In this document: positions 25,178 to 33,255 of the stretch, piece by piece
How positions within the stretch are numbered: the first letter of the stretch is position 1
Layout: each line of letters opens with the position of its first letter
From: Lutispora sp041687175
GTDB lineage: Bacteria; Bacillota; Clostridia; Lutisporales; Lutisporaceae
Length of the DNA: 64,000 nt
Assembly: GCF_041687175.1 (NCBI RefSeq)
Contig: NZ_JAWLCK010000002.1
Location: forward strand, 1-64,000
Reading direction: 5' to 3'
Position numbers and translations under genes: made by a program
The notes under the pieces: model-generated
Database searches by the model: none
Seen by the model: only the letters and a program-made list of their open reading frames with translations
Told to the model about the DNA's origin: nothing

Positions 25178-26245
25178 ATGATAAAGCTTAGGAACATTTT
25201 GACTCTCATTATTGTTTTAGCTCTTACTGTATTTTCGCTAAGTGGCTGTGTCAGCAAAGTGGATGCCTTCGCTCATGATAACGTATCACAGGAATCGCTG
25301 CCAAAAGAAATAAATATAGGGATTTTGAGAGTACCCAACGATGAAAACATTGCAATCAGACAGAGTATATTTGATAAGTATTTTACTGAGAGTGGGATCA
25401 AGTGCAACTTCATAGTTTTTGACTCTGGAGTAGATGCCAATAAGGCCTTTGCCTCAGAGAGTATTGATTTTGCAACCATGGGTAACACCAATGCCATAGT
25501 TGCTTTGTCAAGGGGCCTTGATGTAGAGCTGATTTGGATTCATGAAGTCCTTGGAGATATAGAAGCTCTGGCAGTTAAAAATGGTTCAAATATTAATAAA
25601 GTAGAGGATCTTGCAGGCAAGAAAATCGCTACACCCTTTGCTTCCACATCACACTACAGCTTGCTAAATGCTCTAAAAATAGCAGGCATTGAAGATAAGG
25701 TGCAGCTATTGGATATGCAGACGGCAGATATTGTTGCCGCATGGGAAAGAGGAGATATTGAAGCTGCTTATACCTGGCAGCCTTCCCTTGGAGAGTTATT
25801 GAAAACAGGTAAAACCATTATCACCAGTGAAGACATGGCAAACCAAGGCTATGTTACCGCCAACGTGGAATTGGTGAGAAAGGAATTTGCAAGGAAATAT
25901 CCTGATATGGTTGCTACTTTCATTGCATGCCTGGCTGAAGGGGGAGAAATATACAGACAAAACCCTGAGGAAGGTGCCAAGATTGTAGCTGAAGAGCTTC
26001 AAATAGCACCTGAGGATGCTTTGGAGCAGATGAAAGGAGCAATATGGCTTTCGCCAGAAGAACAATTAAAGCAGGATTATTTGGGAACAAGTGATTCAGT
26101 AGGCAACTTTGCTACAATTATGAAGGATACTGCCGATTTTCTGGAAATGCAGAGATTTATAAATGAAGCACCTGCACAAGAAGCTTTTAATGAGTTTTTA
26201 AATTCTGAGTATATTGAAAAGGCAATAAATATATTGAATAAATAA
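25178..26245 (+). CDS. ABC substrate-binding lipoprotein (SsuA/TauA-like)
   Basis: The protein has 355 residues. The signal peptide ends in a lipobox (SLSGC, Cys at 24), so it is anchored outside the membrane. The mature part has the NMT1/SsuA pattern: INIGILR.PND at the start, FATMGNTNAIVALSRGLD, then EDLAGKKIATPFASTSHYSLL and AAYTWQPSLGEL. It captures a small substrate and presents it to the permease. Substrate preference, sulfonate or otherwise, is inferred from the operon only. AAAGGAGAG precedes the ATG. Confidence 0.86.
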   Translation: MIKLRNILTLIIVLALTVFSLSGCVSKVDAFAHDNVSQESLPKEINIGILRVPNDENIAIRQSIFDKYFTESGIKCNFIVFDSGVDANKAFASESIDFATMGNTNAIVALSRGLDVELIWIHEVLGDIEALAVKNGSNINKVEDLAGKKIATPFASTSHYSLLNALKIAGIEDKVQLLDMQTADIVAAWERGDIEAAYTWQPSLGELLKTGKTIITSEDMANQGYVTANVELVRKEFARKYPDMVATFIACLAEGGEIYRQNPEEGAKIVAEELQIAPEDALEQMKGAIWLSPEEQLKQDYLGTSDSVGNFATIMKDTADFLEMQRFINEAPAQEAFNEFLNSEYIEKAINILNK

Positions 26246-26275
26246 TCTAATTGAATATCCCTGGGGGTGTATAAA

Positions 26276-27037
26276 ATGCTGATAGACATTAAGAATGTGA
26301 GTTATACCTATGAGACTAATACGAGACCCATCAAAGCATTGGATAATATTGATTTACAAATAAATAAGGGAGAATTTATATGTGTTTTGGGACCCTCAGG
26401 ATGTGGTAAAAGCACATTGTTGAAGGTTATTGCCGGCTATATAAAGCCAACCACGGGAAGCTGTCTGATGCATGGAGAGACCATTACAGGTCCTGACTGG
26501 CATAGGGGTGTTGTATTCCAGTCACCTACTCTCTATCCATGGATGAGTGTCAGAAGAAATGTTGAATTCGGTCCCAGAATGAAAGGTCTTTCCCCAGAGG
26601 ATGTGAAACGCATAGCAAATCGCTTTCTGGAGCAGGTTGAGCTTATAGACTATAGTGAAAAGGCAACCTTCGAGCTTTCAGGGGGAATGAAACAAAGGGT
26701 AGCATTAGCAAGAGCTCTTGCCAATGAACCGGAAGTTATACTGATGGATGAGCCTTTTGGAGCCTTAGATGCCCTCACCAGAGTTAATATGCAGAACTTT
26801 ATTCGTAAAATATGGAAAAAAAACAATAGCACCATTTTTATGATCACCCACGATATAGACGAAGCCATGTCTCTGGGTACAAGAGTTGTGGTTATGTCAA
26901 AAAGTCCAGGAAAGATATTGAAAGAGTTTAATGTTGATTTCACCTATGCAGCTATAGAAAATAAACATGGTCGTGTAAGAATCGATGAAGAGTACATGAA
27001 TATTAAAGAGCAAATACTGGATCTTATAAGCAAATAG
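26276..27037 (+). CDS. ABC transporter ATPase (SsuB/TauB-like)
   Basis: The protein has 253 residues: Walker A GPSGCGKST, the Q-loop VVFQSPTLYPW, signature LSGGMKQRVALARAL, Walker B VILMDEPFGALD and the H-loop ITHDIDEAM. The DEPFGALDALTR pattern is typical of nitrate/sulfonate importers. The ATG at 26276 with GGGGGTG upstream is preferred over GTG 26267. It ends at a bidirectional terminator shared with the convergent split transporter genes. Confidence 0.88.
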   Translation: MLIDIKNVSYTYETNTRPIKALDNIDLQINKGEFICVLGPSGCGKSTLLKVIAGYIKPTTGSCLMHGETITGPDWHRGVVFQSPTLYPWMSVRRNVEFGPRMKGLSPEDVKRIANRFLEQVELIDYSEKATFELSGGMKQRVALARALANEPEVILMDEPFGALDALTRVNMQNFIRKIWKKNNSTIFMITHDIDEAMSLGTRVVVMSKSPGKILKEFNVDFTYAAIENKHGRVRIDEEYMNIKEQILDLISK

Positions 27038-27040
27038 ATT

Positions 27041-27080
27041 AAAAATTGCTGCAAAACTACTGTTTTGCAGCAATTTCTTT
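27041..27080. terminator. Bidirectional terminator
   Basis: AAATTGCTGCAAAAC and GTTTTGCAGCAATTT form a 15-bp stem with a four-base loop and A/T tracts on both sides, serving the two convergent operons. Confidence 0.82.
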
Positions 27081-27081
27081 A

Positions 27082-27633
27082 TTACATAAGAAATCTTACC
27101 AGTAACTTGCTTCCAATAATAGCACCTACAAAAATAAATAATCCAAAGATCCATCCGGATAAGGATAGGGAAGCAATTCCTCCAAAGAATGAACCTATAT
27201 TACATCCTGAAGCAAGTCTGGAGCCATATCCCATCAAAAGTCCGCCTACAGCGGCTGCAATCATTTGTCTATAGGATTTGGCTTTTCGAATTTTAAACTG
27301 AGAAGCCATAAGTGCAGAAAGTGATGCTCCCACTATAACACCAAGGTTTCTCACGGATTTTGGTTCTCTTAGGAAGCCTGCAGCCAATGCAACATCTCGA
27401 CCCTCCGAGTTGAAATAAAACCATTTCGAAACATCTCCACCTAAGGTTTCATATATCCATGCACCCCAATTAGCCATACCGGAGGAGATTCTCCAAGGCT
27501 CCCCAGTTACCGCTAAGGTTACAATCTGAAAAAGAGATAATAAAATTGCTCCAGTAATATAGGGCCATGATTTTTTGAACCATTTAATATAATATTTATT
27601 ATTCTCTAACCTCAATTCAATGCCCCCTATCAT
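27082..27633 (-). CDS. YeeE/YedE transporter, C-terminal half as separate protein
   Basis: The protein has up to 183 residues and about five membrane segments. It corresponds to the second half of the fused transporter at 21216: shared landmarks are an SSGMANWGAWIYE-like region, LREPKSVRNLGVIVGASLSAL and the Cys motif SGCNIGSFFGGIASLSLSGW. The start may be the ATG at 27633 or the TTG at 27615, which has AGGGGG seven bases upstream. It begins three bases after the stop of the N-terminal-half gene, so the two are coupled and probably assemble into one transporter. Confidence 0.82.
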   Translation of the reverse strand: MIGGIELRLENNKYYIKWFKKSWPYITGAILLSLFQIVTLAVTGEPWRISSGMANWGAWIYETLGGDVSKWFYFNSEGRDVALAAGFLREPKSVRNLGVIVGASLSALMASQFKIRKAKSYRQMIAAAVGGLLMGYGSRLASGCNIGSFFGGIASLSLSGWIFGLFIFVGAIIGSKLLVRFLM

Positions 27634-27636
27634 TCA

Positions 27637-28263
27637 TTAGTAGTCCTGGCTTTTCTTTTCTTCCCATCTATCAGCTATAATATATAAAAAAGCTATAAAC
27701 ACCAATTGTATCGCTAAAGCACCAAACCAACCGAATACATCCGGTAAAAATATTGCTTTGGATTCTTTTATAAACTTGTCGTACCACCAGCCATAATCAT
27801 GGGCGCCCCAAAGAGAACCAATAATAAAGAAAACCAGAGCTATCATCTGCATATGAAAACCTTCACCAGTTCTCATAAGGATACCTGAAGCACACCCACC
27901 TGCTATTACCATTCCGATACCGAACAATATTCCTCCTATTACTGTAGCTAAGCTTATTGGTTCTACCGATCCCTGACCAGGTAAGGGCATATTATTGACA
28001 TATGCTCCGTATTTTATGGCTGTGAAACCGATAGAAGTTATGGCTAGTGCTATTAGCACTGCTTTTGTCAATGCTGTACCGCCTATGAGATAAGGATCTC
28101 TGATTGAAGCAGCAAAGCAGAACTTGGATCTTTGAAGTATGAAACCAAAAGCGATGCCAGTTATCCAATAGAAGCTAAGAGTTGGAGCTAAAGTCTCTAA
28201 AAGCATTCCAAAGACTATTATAAGTATTAGTAAAGATATGCCAACAGGTATTTGATTTTTCAT
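27637..28263 (-). CDS. YeeE/YedE transporter, N-terminal half as separate protein
   Basis: The protein has 208 residues and about five membrane segments, corresponding to the first half of the fused transporter: a SKFCFAASIRD motif like SRFGFAGGIK, an IGGILFGIGMVIAGGCASG block and RTGEGF. The ATG at 28263 has GGGAGGT seven bases upstream. It is transcribed divergently from the LysR gene, a usual sign that the LysR protein controls it. Confidence 0.84.
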   Translation of the reverse strand: MKNQIPVGISLLILIIVFGMLLETLAPTLSFYWITGIAFGFILQRSKFCFAASIRDPYLIGGTALTKAVLIALAITSIGFTAIKYGAYVNNMPLPGQGSVEPISLATVIGGILFGIGMVIAGGCASGILMRTGEGFHMQMIALVFFIIGSLWGAHDYGWWYDKFIKESKAIFLPDVFGWFGALAIQLVFIAFLYIIADRWEEKKSQDY

Positions 28264-28461
28264 CAAATATACCTCCCATATAAATGCTTTTTATGCAGTG
28301 ATTAGTAATGGCTCAACCCGCATAGTAATATTATATCACAAAAATTTATGAAGTTATTGGAAGCACTTCAATCGAAATTTGTAAAAACTGCTGTTATTGG
28401 ATTAACAATATTATATAATAATTTATAGAATTATTAATCAGCATGAGGAGATGGGTTGTAG

Positions 28462-29358
28462 ATGAATATTGAGTATCTATATTATTTTTATAAAGTTGCT
28501 ACAGCAGGAAGCATATCCAAGGTGGCAAAAAGTGCTCACATATCTCAATCTGCGCTGAGTCAGCAGATTTCAAAGCTGGAGGAGGTACTGGGCTGCAAGC
28601 TTTTAGACAGAAGCAACAAGGGTGTGGAGCTTACTGATAAAGGAATAATAGTTTTAAAATATGCTGATAACATAATAAGAACCTATGATGCCATGCTTGC
28701 CCAACTGGAGTCAAGCGATGAAGAGTCTAGGAACATAAGGATAGAGGCCTGCAGATCCATTGCCACTTATTCCTTACCATGTGTAATGTATAAGGTTAAA
28801 GATAAATTTCCTAAGTATAATTATGAGCTGAAACCCAATGAATCAGATTTAATAGAAGAAAATGTGATGAATAATATTTGCGATATAGGTGTTATATACA
28901 GCAAGCCAAAAAACCAGAGTCTTTCCTACTATAAAATTGGAATGGACAAGATTGTACTGGTTTCTCCGGGGAAATACAGAATATCGGAAGAAATAGATTT
29001 CAATGATTTGGTTAAATACCCTCTCATATTATTGAATGATAAAGCCCATGTCATAGACCCACTGACAAATAAAATGAGAGAAATGGGAATGAGATTTGAA
29101 AATCTCAGAATCATATATAACAGTGATTCCGTAGAATCGATAAAGACATCTATACTAAATGAATTCGGAATAGGATTTTTAACATACACATCCATAAAAA
29201 AAGAACTGTATTACAAACAGTTAAAACTAATAAATCTTAAGGATTTTTCGATAGACTACGACATGTATCTGATATATGACAAGAGGGTGAAAGAAAATAA
29301 GATCCTTAACGAATTTGTTGAGTACTTCAAGAAGATTGCACAGAAAAATTTATGCTAG
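28462..29358 (+). CDS. LysR-family transcriptional regulator
   Basis: The protein has 298 residues. The N-terminal winged helix is canonical: YLYYFYKVATAGSISKVAK, HISQSALSQQISKLEEVLG and LLDRSNKGVELT. The C-terminal part is a two-lobed effector-binding domain. It is divergent from the split transporter genes with a 198-base shared region, and convergent with TusA, sharing four bases at the stop codons (CTAG). A role in sulfur-dependent regulation, like CysL or CysB, is inferred from position. Confidence 0.88.
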   Translation: MNIEYLYYFYKVATAGSISKVAKSAHISQSALSQQISKLEEVLGCKLLDRSNKGVELTDKGIIVLKYADNIIRTYDAMLAQLESSDEESRNIRIEACRSIATYSLPCVMYKVKDKFPKYNYELKPNESDLIEENVMNNICDIGVIYSKPKNQSLSYYKIGMDKIVLVSPGKYRISEEIDFNDLVKYPLILLNDKAHVIDPLTNKMREMGMRFENLRIIYNSDSVESIKTSILNEFGIGFLTYTSIKKELYYKQLKLINLKDFSIDYDMYLIYDKRVKENKILNEFVEYFKKIAQKNLC

Positions 29359-29567
29359 GATTTTGTTATAAAAATCTCCCATACACCATTTATGACTTCC
29401 TCATATGTTATATTGTATTTCTTAAAATTGTTTATCACAGATTCCAAAACACAACTGTGATCCGTGACCACCTTTACAACTTCGCCAGGCTTTATGGATT
29501 TTAATTCTTTTTTGGTTTTTAAAATCGGTATTGGACAGATATCGCCTAAACAATCAATTGTTCTCAT
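29355..29567 (-). CDS. TusA/SirA family sulfur carrier
   Basis: The protein has 70 residues. CLGDICPIPILKTKKEL carries the CPxP motif (Cys 11), the persulfide-carrying site of TusA, plus a second Cys at 6. TusA proteins pass persulfide sulfur between rhodaneses and acceptors; YeeE/YedE transporters are commonly encoded beside them. AAGGTGATT precedes the ATG. It completes a sulfur-trafficking set with the transporters and the rhodanese fusion. Confidence 0.9.
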   Translation of the reverse strand: MRTIDCLGDICPIPILKTKKELKSIKPGEVVKVVTDHSCVLESVINNFKKYNITYEEVINGVWEIFITKS

Positions 29568-29663
29568 AAAATCACCTTAACTAGCCCAATATTAGAATAT
29601 ATAAATTATATCATAACTTATTTAGGCTATAAAGCCATAAACCAAGTAAAAGTCTATGAAAGT

Positions 29664-29711
29664 AGGACTGTTGCATAATTCTCAAAAATTGAGACTTGCA
29701 GGAGTCCTTAT
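29664..29711. other. Two-level hairpin in the TusA-ArsR intergenic region
   Basis: AGGACT..TGCA pairs with TGCA..AGTCCT, enclosing an inner CTCA/TGAG hairpin. A T-rich stretch follows. It lies between two divergent starts, so it is not an obvious terminator for either gene. Confidence 0.35.
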
Positions 29712-29736
29712 TATTTAGGTTTTTTAGTTATTTATA

Positions 29737-29765
29737 TTGACTTTTATAATTAAGTATAATACTAT
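29737..29765 (+). promoter_or_regulatory. Promoter of the ArsR-NifX pair
   Basis: TTGACT (29737-29742) and TACTAT (29760-29765) are 17 bases apart. AT-rich symmetric sequence around and after the -10 box (to about 29789) could be the ArsR operator. Confidence 0.55.
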
Positions 29766-29801
29766 TTAATTAAGCGAATAGTTAATTGAAAGAGGTATGT
29801 T

Positions 29802-30164
29802 ATGGAGCGGATAGTACAGCTATTTAAGGCTCTTGGTGATGAAACCAGATTAAAAATTTTAATAATTCTCTCGAAGAGAAAAATATGCGCTAAAGGAATG
29901 GCAAAGCATTTGGGTATTTCTGAGGCAGCAGTTTCTCAGCATATAAAAGTTTTAAAGGAAGCTGATATCATTGTGGGAGTAAAAGCAGGATATTATGTTC
30001 ATTATAACTTGCAAGAATCTGTTCTATCTGAGCTGATTGACTTCATTGAGCAAATGAAAAATGATCATTCAGCCATTAACTGCAGGTTAGGCATAGATAT
30101 GCCCAATGAATGCAGAGCAACATGTAAAGCTAATAGAAATAGATGTTGTCATAATAATAAGTGA
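29802..30164 (+). CDS. ArsR-family regulator with Cys-rich tail
   Basis: The protein has 120 residues. The winged helix is clear: LFKALGDETRLKIL, then KGMAKHLGISEAAVSQHIKVLKEADII and the YYVHYNL wing. The last 35 residues carry five cysteines (NCRL, NECRATC, RCC), suggesting a metal or redox sensor. It overlaps the next frame and probably autoregulates this pair. The effector is not predictable from the motif alone. Confidence 0.85.
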   Translation: MERIVQLFKALGDETRLKILIILSKRKICAKGMAKHLGISEAAVSQHIKVLKEADIIVGVKAGYYVHYNLQESVLSELIDFIEQMKNDHSAINCRLGIDMPNECRATCKANRNRCCHNNK

Positions 30165-30178
30165 AAGGGGAAACAAGT

Positions 30179-30547
30179 ATGAAAGTATGTATTCCTATTG
30201 AAGAAAACAAGGGATTGGACAGTGTAGCGCATAACCATTTTGGGTCAGCTCCATTTTTTCTTATCTATGACGTAGATAAAGAAGAGATGAAGGTCATTGA
30301 AAATGGAGATTTGAATCATTCTCATGGTATGTGCCAGCCTCTTAAAGCAATAGGAGGGGAAAGGGTTGACGCTATCTTGGTTGGAGGAATCGGTGCAGGA
30401 GCATTGACCAAGCTGAACAACCAGGGAATTAGGGTATACAAGGTAGCTAATGATACTGTATTAAATAATATTAAGATGCTTAAGGATAATAAGCTTGGTG
30501 AGTTCACTATAAATAACAGCTGCAATCACCATAATTGCAATCATTAA
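30179..30547 (+). CDS. NifX/NifB-type iron-molybdenum cofactor-binding-domain protein
   Basis: The protein has 122 residues: MKVCIPIEENKGLDSVAHNHFG, then APFFLIYDVD and VDAILVGGIGAGAL follow the dinitrogenase iron-molybdenum cofactor-biosynthesis fold (MTH1175-like). Stand-alone proteins of this kind are widespread in anaerobes without nitrogenase and may carry metal clusters. The His/Cys-rich end (CNHHNCNH) fits metal binding. The ATG at 30179 follows AAAGGGG. It is coupled to the ArsR gene. Confidence 0.86.
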   Translation: MKVCIPIEENKGLDSVAHNHFGSAPFFLIYDVDKEEMKVIENGDLNHSHGMCQPLKAIGGERVDAILVGGIGAGALTKLNNQGIRVYKVANDTVLNNIKMLKDNKLGEFTINNSCNHHNCNH

Positions 30548-30596
30548 GCATATGAACAGAGCCTTTTGATATCTTGGTAGAATTTCAATTTAAAGC

Positions 30597-30640
30597 AAAT
30601 GTATATACTATTGTGAAGAAATAGTATATACATTTTTTTT
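30597..30640 (+). terminator. Terminator of the ArsR-NifX pair
   Basis: TGTATATACTATT pairs with AATAGTATATACA, followed by TTTTTTTT. A second, weaker hairpin (AAGAAAGG.TTCC with GGAA.CCTTTCTT) lies at about 30671-30720. Confidence 0.85.
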
Positions 30641-30790
30641 ATAATGCATAGGAAAGTATAAATGCATTTCAAGAAAGGCTTCCTTGTTATTGAAATGCTT
30701 CCGATGGAAACCTTTCTTATAACCATAGTAAGCCTTTCTTTTTATTCCAGGTAGCTTGTAGAGATATTTGTCAACATTTTGCTACAGCTA

Positions 30791-30856
30791 TTGACATCAA
30801 ATATCAAAAAGTATTAATATATACCTATACCCGTATGGGTATAGGTATATATTAAT
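30791..30856 (+). promoter_or_regulatory. CsoR-type promoter with 44-bp operator palindrome
   Basis: TTGACA (30791-30796) and TAATAT (30815-30820) are 18 bases apart. A palindrome from 30813 to 30856 covers the -10 box and start site; 21 of 22 pairs match around the centre between 30834 and 30835. The core TACCTATACCC/GGGTATAGGTA fits the TACCC...GGGTA operators of CsoR-family repressors. Confidence 0.8.
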
Positions 30857-30884
30857 TAAATAAAAGAATATTGGAGGTGGAAAA

Positions 30885-31160
30885 ATGCGTGCATGTATGG
30901 ATATACCTAAGCTTAAAGTAAGAATAAAAAAGATACAGGGACAGCTTAATGCTATATCTGAAATGATAGAAAAAGATGTTCCCTGTGAGGATATTTTAAT
31001 CCAAATTGGTGCTGCTAAAGGTGCTTTACATAAGGTAGGGCAGATTGTGCTAGAAGGACATATACAGCACTGTGTGAAGGAAGGAATTGAGCATGGAGAT
31101 GCGGACAAAACAATAGCTGACTTTACAAAGGCAGTTGAGCAATTCTCAAGAATGAGTTAA
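30885..31160 (+). CDS. csoR: CsoR-family metal-sensing repressor
   Basis: The protein has 91 residues and is all-helical. Cys 34, His 59 and Cys 63 have the C-x24-H-x3-C spacing of the Cu(I) site in CsoR (C36, H61, C65 in the founding protein). Their presence argues against the persulfide sensor CstR, which lacks the histidine. It would bind the palindrome upstream and release it on metal binding, inducing itself and the ATPase 11 bases downstream. GGAGGTGG precedes the ATG. Confidence 0.85.
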   Translation: MRACMDIPKLKVRIKKIQGQLNAISEMIEKDVPCEDILIQIGAAKGALHKVGQIVLEGHIQHCVKEGIEHGDADKTIADFTKAVEQFSRMS

Positions 31161-31171
31161 GGGGGAAAAAC

Positions 31172-33037
31172 ATGACTAGACTAAAACAGTGGCTTTCAGA
31201 AGACGAAAACCGCACTATTTTCTATATAGTTATTTCTGGTATATCTTTATTATTAAGCTTTTTTGAAATTGGTTTTAAGAATTTTCCTATAGATTTTGCC
31301 TGGGTAGCCATTATACTTTGTGGTTTACCAATCATTAAAGAAGCCGTAATTGGCTTGGTCACCGAGTTTGATATTAAAGCAGATGTGTTGGTAGCCATGG
31401 CTTTGGTTGCTTCGGTATTTATTGGTGAAATATTCGCAGCAGGTGAAGTTGCTTTTATCATGGCAATTGGAGCACTATTAGAAGAAAGAACAGTTCGCAA
31501 AGCTCGTGAGGGTATAGAGAAGCTGGTTTCTATTACTCCGCGGACAGCAAGAGTAGTAAGAGATGGGTTCGACACTATAATTCCTGCTGAAGAAGTGCAA
31601 GTTGGTGATATTCTACGAGTGCTTGCAGGAGAGATTATAGCAGTGGATGGTGTGATTACATCAGGACAAACCTCAATCAACGAATCTGTTATGACAGGGG
31701 AAAGCCTTCCGGTAGACAAGGGGGTTGGAGATGAGGTTTCCAGCGGTACCCTGAACCAGTTTGGTACTTTTGAGATGAAAGCTACTAAGGTTGGAGAAGA
31801 TAGCTCGCTGCAGCGCATGATAAGACTTGTAGAACAGGCAGATGCAAATAAAGCATCTATTGTCAGCCTTACAGACAGATGGGCAACATGGATTGTAGTA
31901 ATCGCATTAACATCAGCAATTATAACCTGGTTCTTTACAGGTGAAATCATAAGGGCTGTAACCATATTGGTTGTGTTCTGCCCCTGTGCTTTGGTGTTGG
32001 CAACTCCAACTGCCATTATGGCGGGAATAGGCAATGCTACCAAGTTCGGAATATTAGTGCGTACAGGTGATGCTCTTGAGAGGTTATCACATGTTAAACG
32101 TGTTGCTTTTGATAAAACTGGGACAATCACTTATGGAAAACCTGAAGTAATTGCAGTAAAAAGTTTTTCGTCCAATATCTCAGATGACAGTTTGCTGGCA
32201 ATCACTGCTTCAGCAGAGCAGAATTCTGAACATCCTCTGGGTCGTGCAGTTTTAAACTACGCTAAAAGCAAGGTGAAATTGTACAAGCCTGAAAACTTCA
32301 TACTTCTGCCAGGACGTGGTGTCAGTGCAACGGTTGACAACAGAGCTATTTTTGCAGGGAACGAGGAATTGTTTAAAGAAAAAGGGATTATAATTTCTAA
32401 TGAGATTATAAGGTCTGCTCAGGAATATTTAGATGATGGTTGTACTGTTATATATGTTAGTATAGGGAATGAATCTGTTGGTTTTATAGCATTATCTGAT
32501 ACCCTTAGGCCTGATGCGAAAAGCATGGTTCAGCGCCTTCATTCACTAGGTGTTAAAACACTGCTGCTAACAGGTGATAATTCAAAAGCTGCAACTCATA
32601 TGGCGCAGCTTGTGGGTATAAGCGATGTAAAATCAGAGCAATTGCCAGAGGATAAAATGAATGCTATTATCAACTGTCAGAATAACGATGAAACTGTTTG
32701 TATGGTCGGTGATGGTGTAAATGATGCTCCTGCATTGAAAACAGCTTATGTTGGTGTCGCAATGGGTGGTATAGGAAGTGATATTGCAGTTGAAGCAGCC
32801 GATGTGGCATTAGTAAGTGATGATATTCAGAGAATACCCTATCTGATGAAATTGGCACAGAAAACAATGAAAACCATAAAGCTAAATGTGGTTTTTTCTA
32901 TGGGATTGAATTTTGCTGCTATTATCCTAGCCATTACTGGCGTATTAAATCCTGTTGTTGGTGCTTTGGTGCATAATGCAGGTTCAGTAGCAGTAATTAT
33001 AAATTCAGCACTTTTGCTGAACCTTAAGGATGAATAA
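31172..33037 (+). CDS. Heavy-metal P1B-type ATPase
   Basis: The protein has 621 residues. Key elements: CPC in the membrane at 270-272, the phosphorylation site DKTGT at 314-318, the HP dipeptide (SEHPLG), and GDGVNDAPAL. There is no N-terminal heavy-metal-binding domain and no His-rich tail, so it is shorter than usual. The last membrane helix reads HNAGSVAVIINSALLL, which is closer to Zn/Cd-type exporters than to the MxxSS of copper ATPases, although the upstream regulator has a copper-type site. The transported metal is therefore open. GGGGG precedes the ATG. Confidence 0.88.
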   Translation: MTRLKQWLSEDENRTIFYIVISGISLLLSFFEIGFKNFPIDFAWVAIILCGLPIIKEAVIGLVTEFDIKADVLVAMALVASVFIGEIFAAGEVAFIMAIGALLEERTVRKAREGIEKLVSITPRTARVVRDGFDTIIPAEEVQVGDILRVLAGEIIAVDGVITSGQTSINESVMTGESLPVDKGVGDEVSSGTLNQFGTFEMKATKVGEDSSLQRMIRLVEQADANKASIVSLTDRWATWIVVIALTSAIITWFFTGEIIRAVTILVVFCPCALVLATPTAIMAGIGNATKFGILVRTGDALERLSHVKRVAFDKTGTITYGKPEVIAVKSFSSNISDDSLLAITASAEQNSEHPLGRAVLNYAKSKVKLYKPENFILLPGRGVSATVDNRAIFAGNEELFKEKGIIISNEIIRSAQEYLDDGCTVIYVSIGNESVGFIALSDTLRPDAKSMVQRLHSLGVKTLLLTGDNSKAATHMAQLVGISDVKSEQLPEDKMNAIINCQNNDETVCMVGDGVNDAPALKTAYVGVAMGGIGSDIAVEAADVALVSDDIQRIPYLMKLAQKTMKTIKLNVVFSMGLNFAAIILAITGVLNPVVGALVHNAGSVAVIINSALLLNLKDE

Positions 33038-33054
33038 AATATTTATGGTTACAG

Positions 33055-33092
33055 GGCTGTTGAAAAACTCTAATTCTGCAACAGCCTTTTTT
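33055..33092 (+). terminator. Terminator of the csoR-ATPase operon
   Basis: GGCTGTTG (33055-33062) and CAACAGCC (33079-33086) are followed by TTTTTT. Confidence 0.85.
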
Positions 33093-33156
33093 CATTAATA
33101 TATCATTTGCTTTATTGGACAGGTCAGCGATATGTAAGTTTTACCAATAATATCAA

Positions 33157-33171
33157 CTAGCACAACGAGTT
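33157..33171 (+). repeat. CTAGCACAACGAGTT dispersed repeat, copy 2
   Basis: Identical over 15 bases to 83-97. The following AGTTTAATTAGTA also resembles the loop of the hairpin at 45421-45456 (AGTTTGATTAGTA). Confidence 0.55.
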
Positions 33172-33255
33172 TAATTAGTATAAACATAACTAAAGTAAAA
33201 ATTGCAATAATACAGAGTGATTGTATATTTTATCAGATATCAAGGCGGTGTAGAA

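Noticed and set aside
31222..32130. Minus-strand open frame of about 300 codons opposite the P-type ATPase
   Set aside because: It is Ser/Thr/Ile-rich with no motif or ribosome site, and mirrors the codon pattern of the well-supported ATPase on the plus strand.
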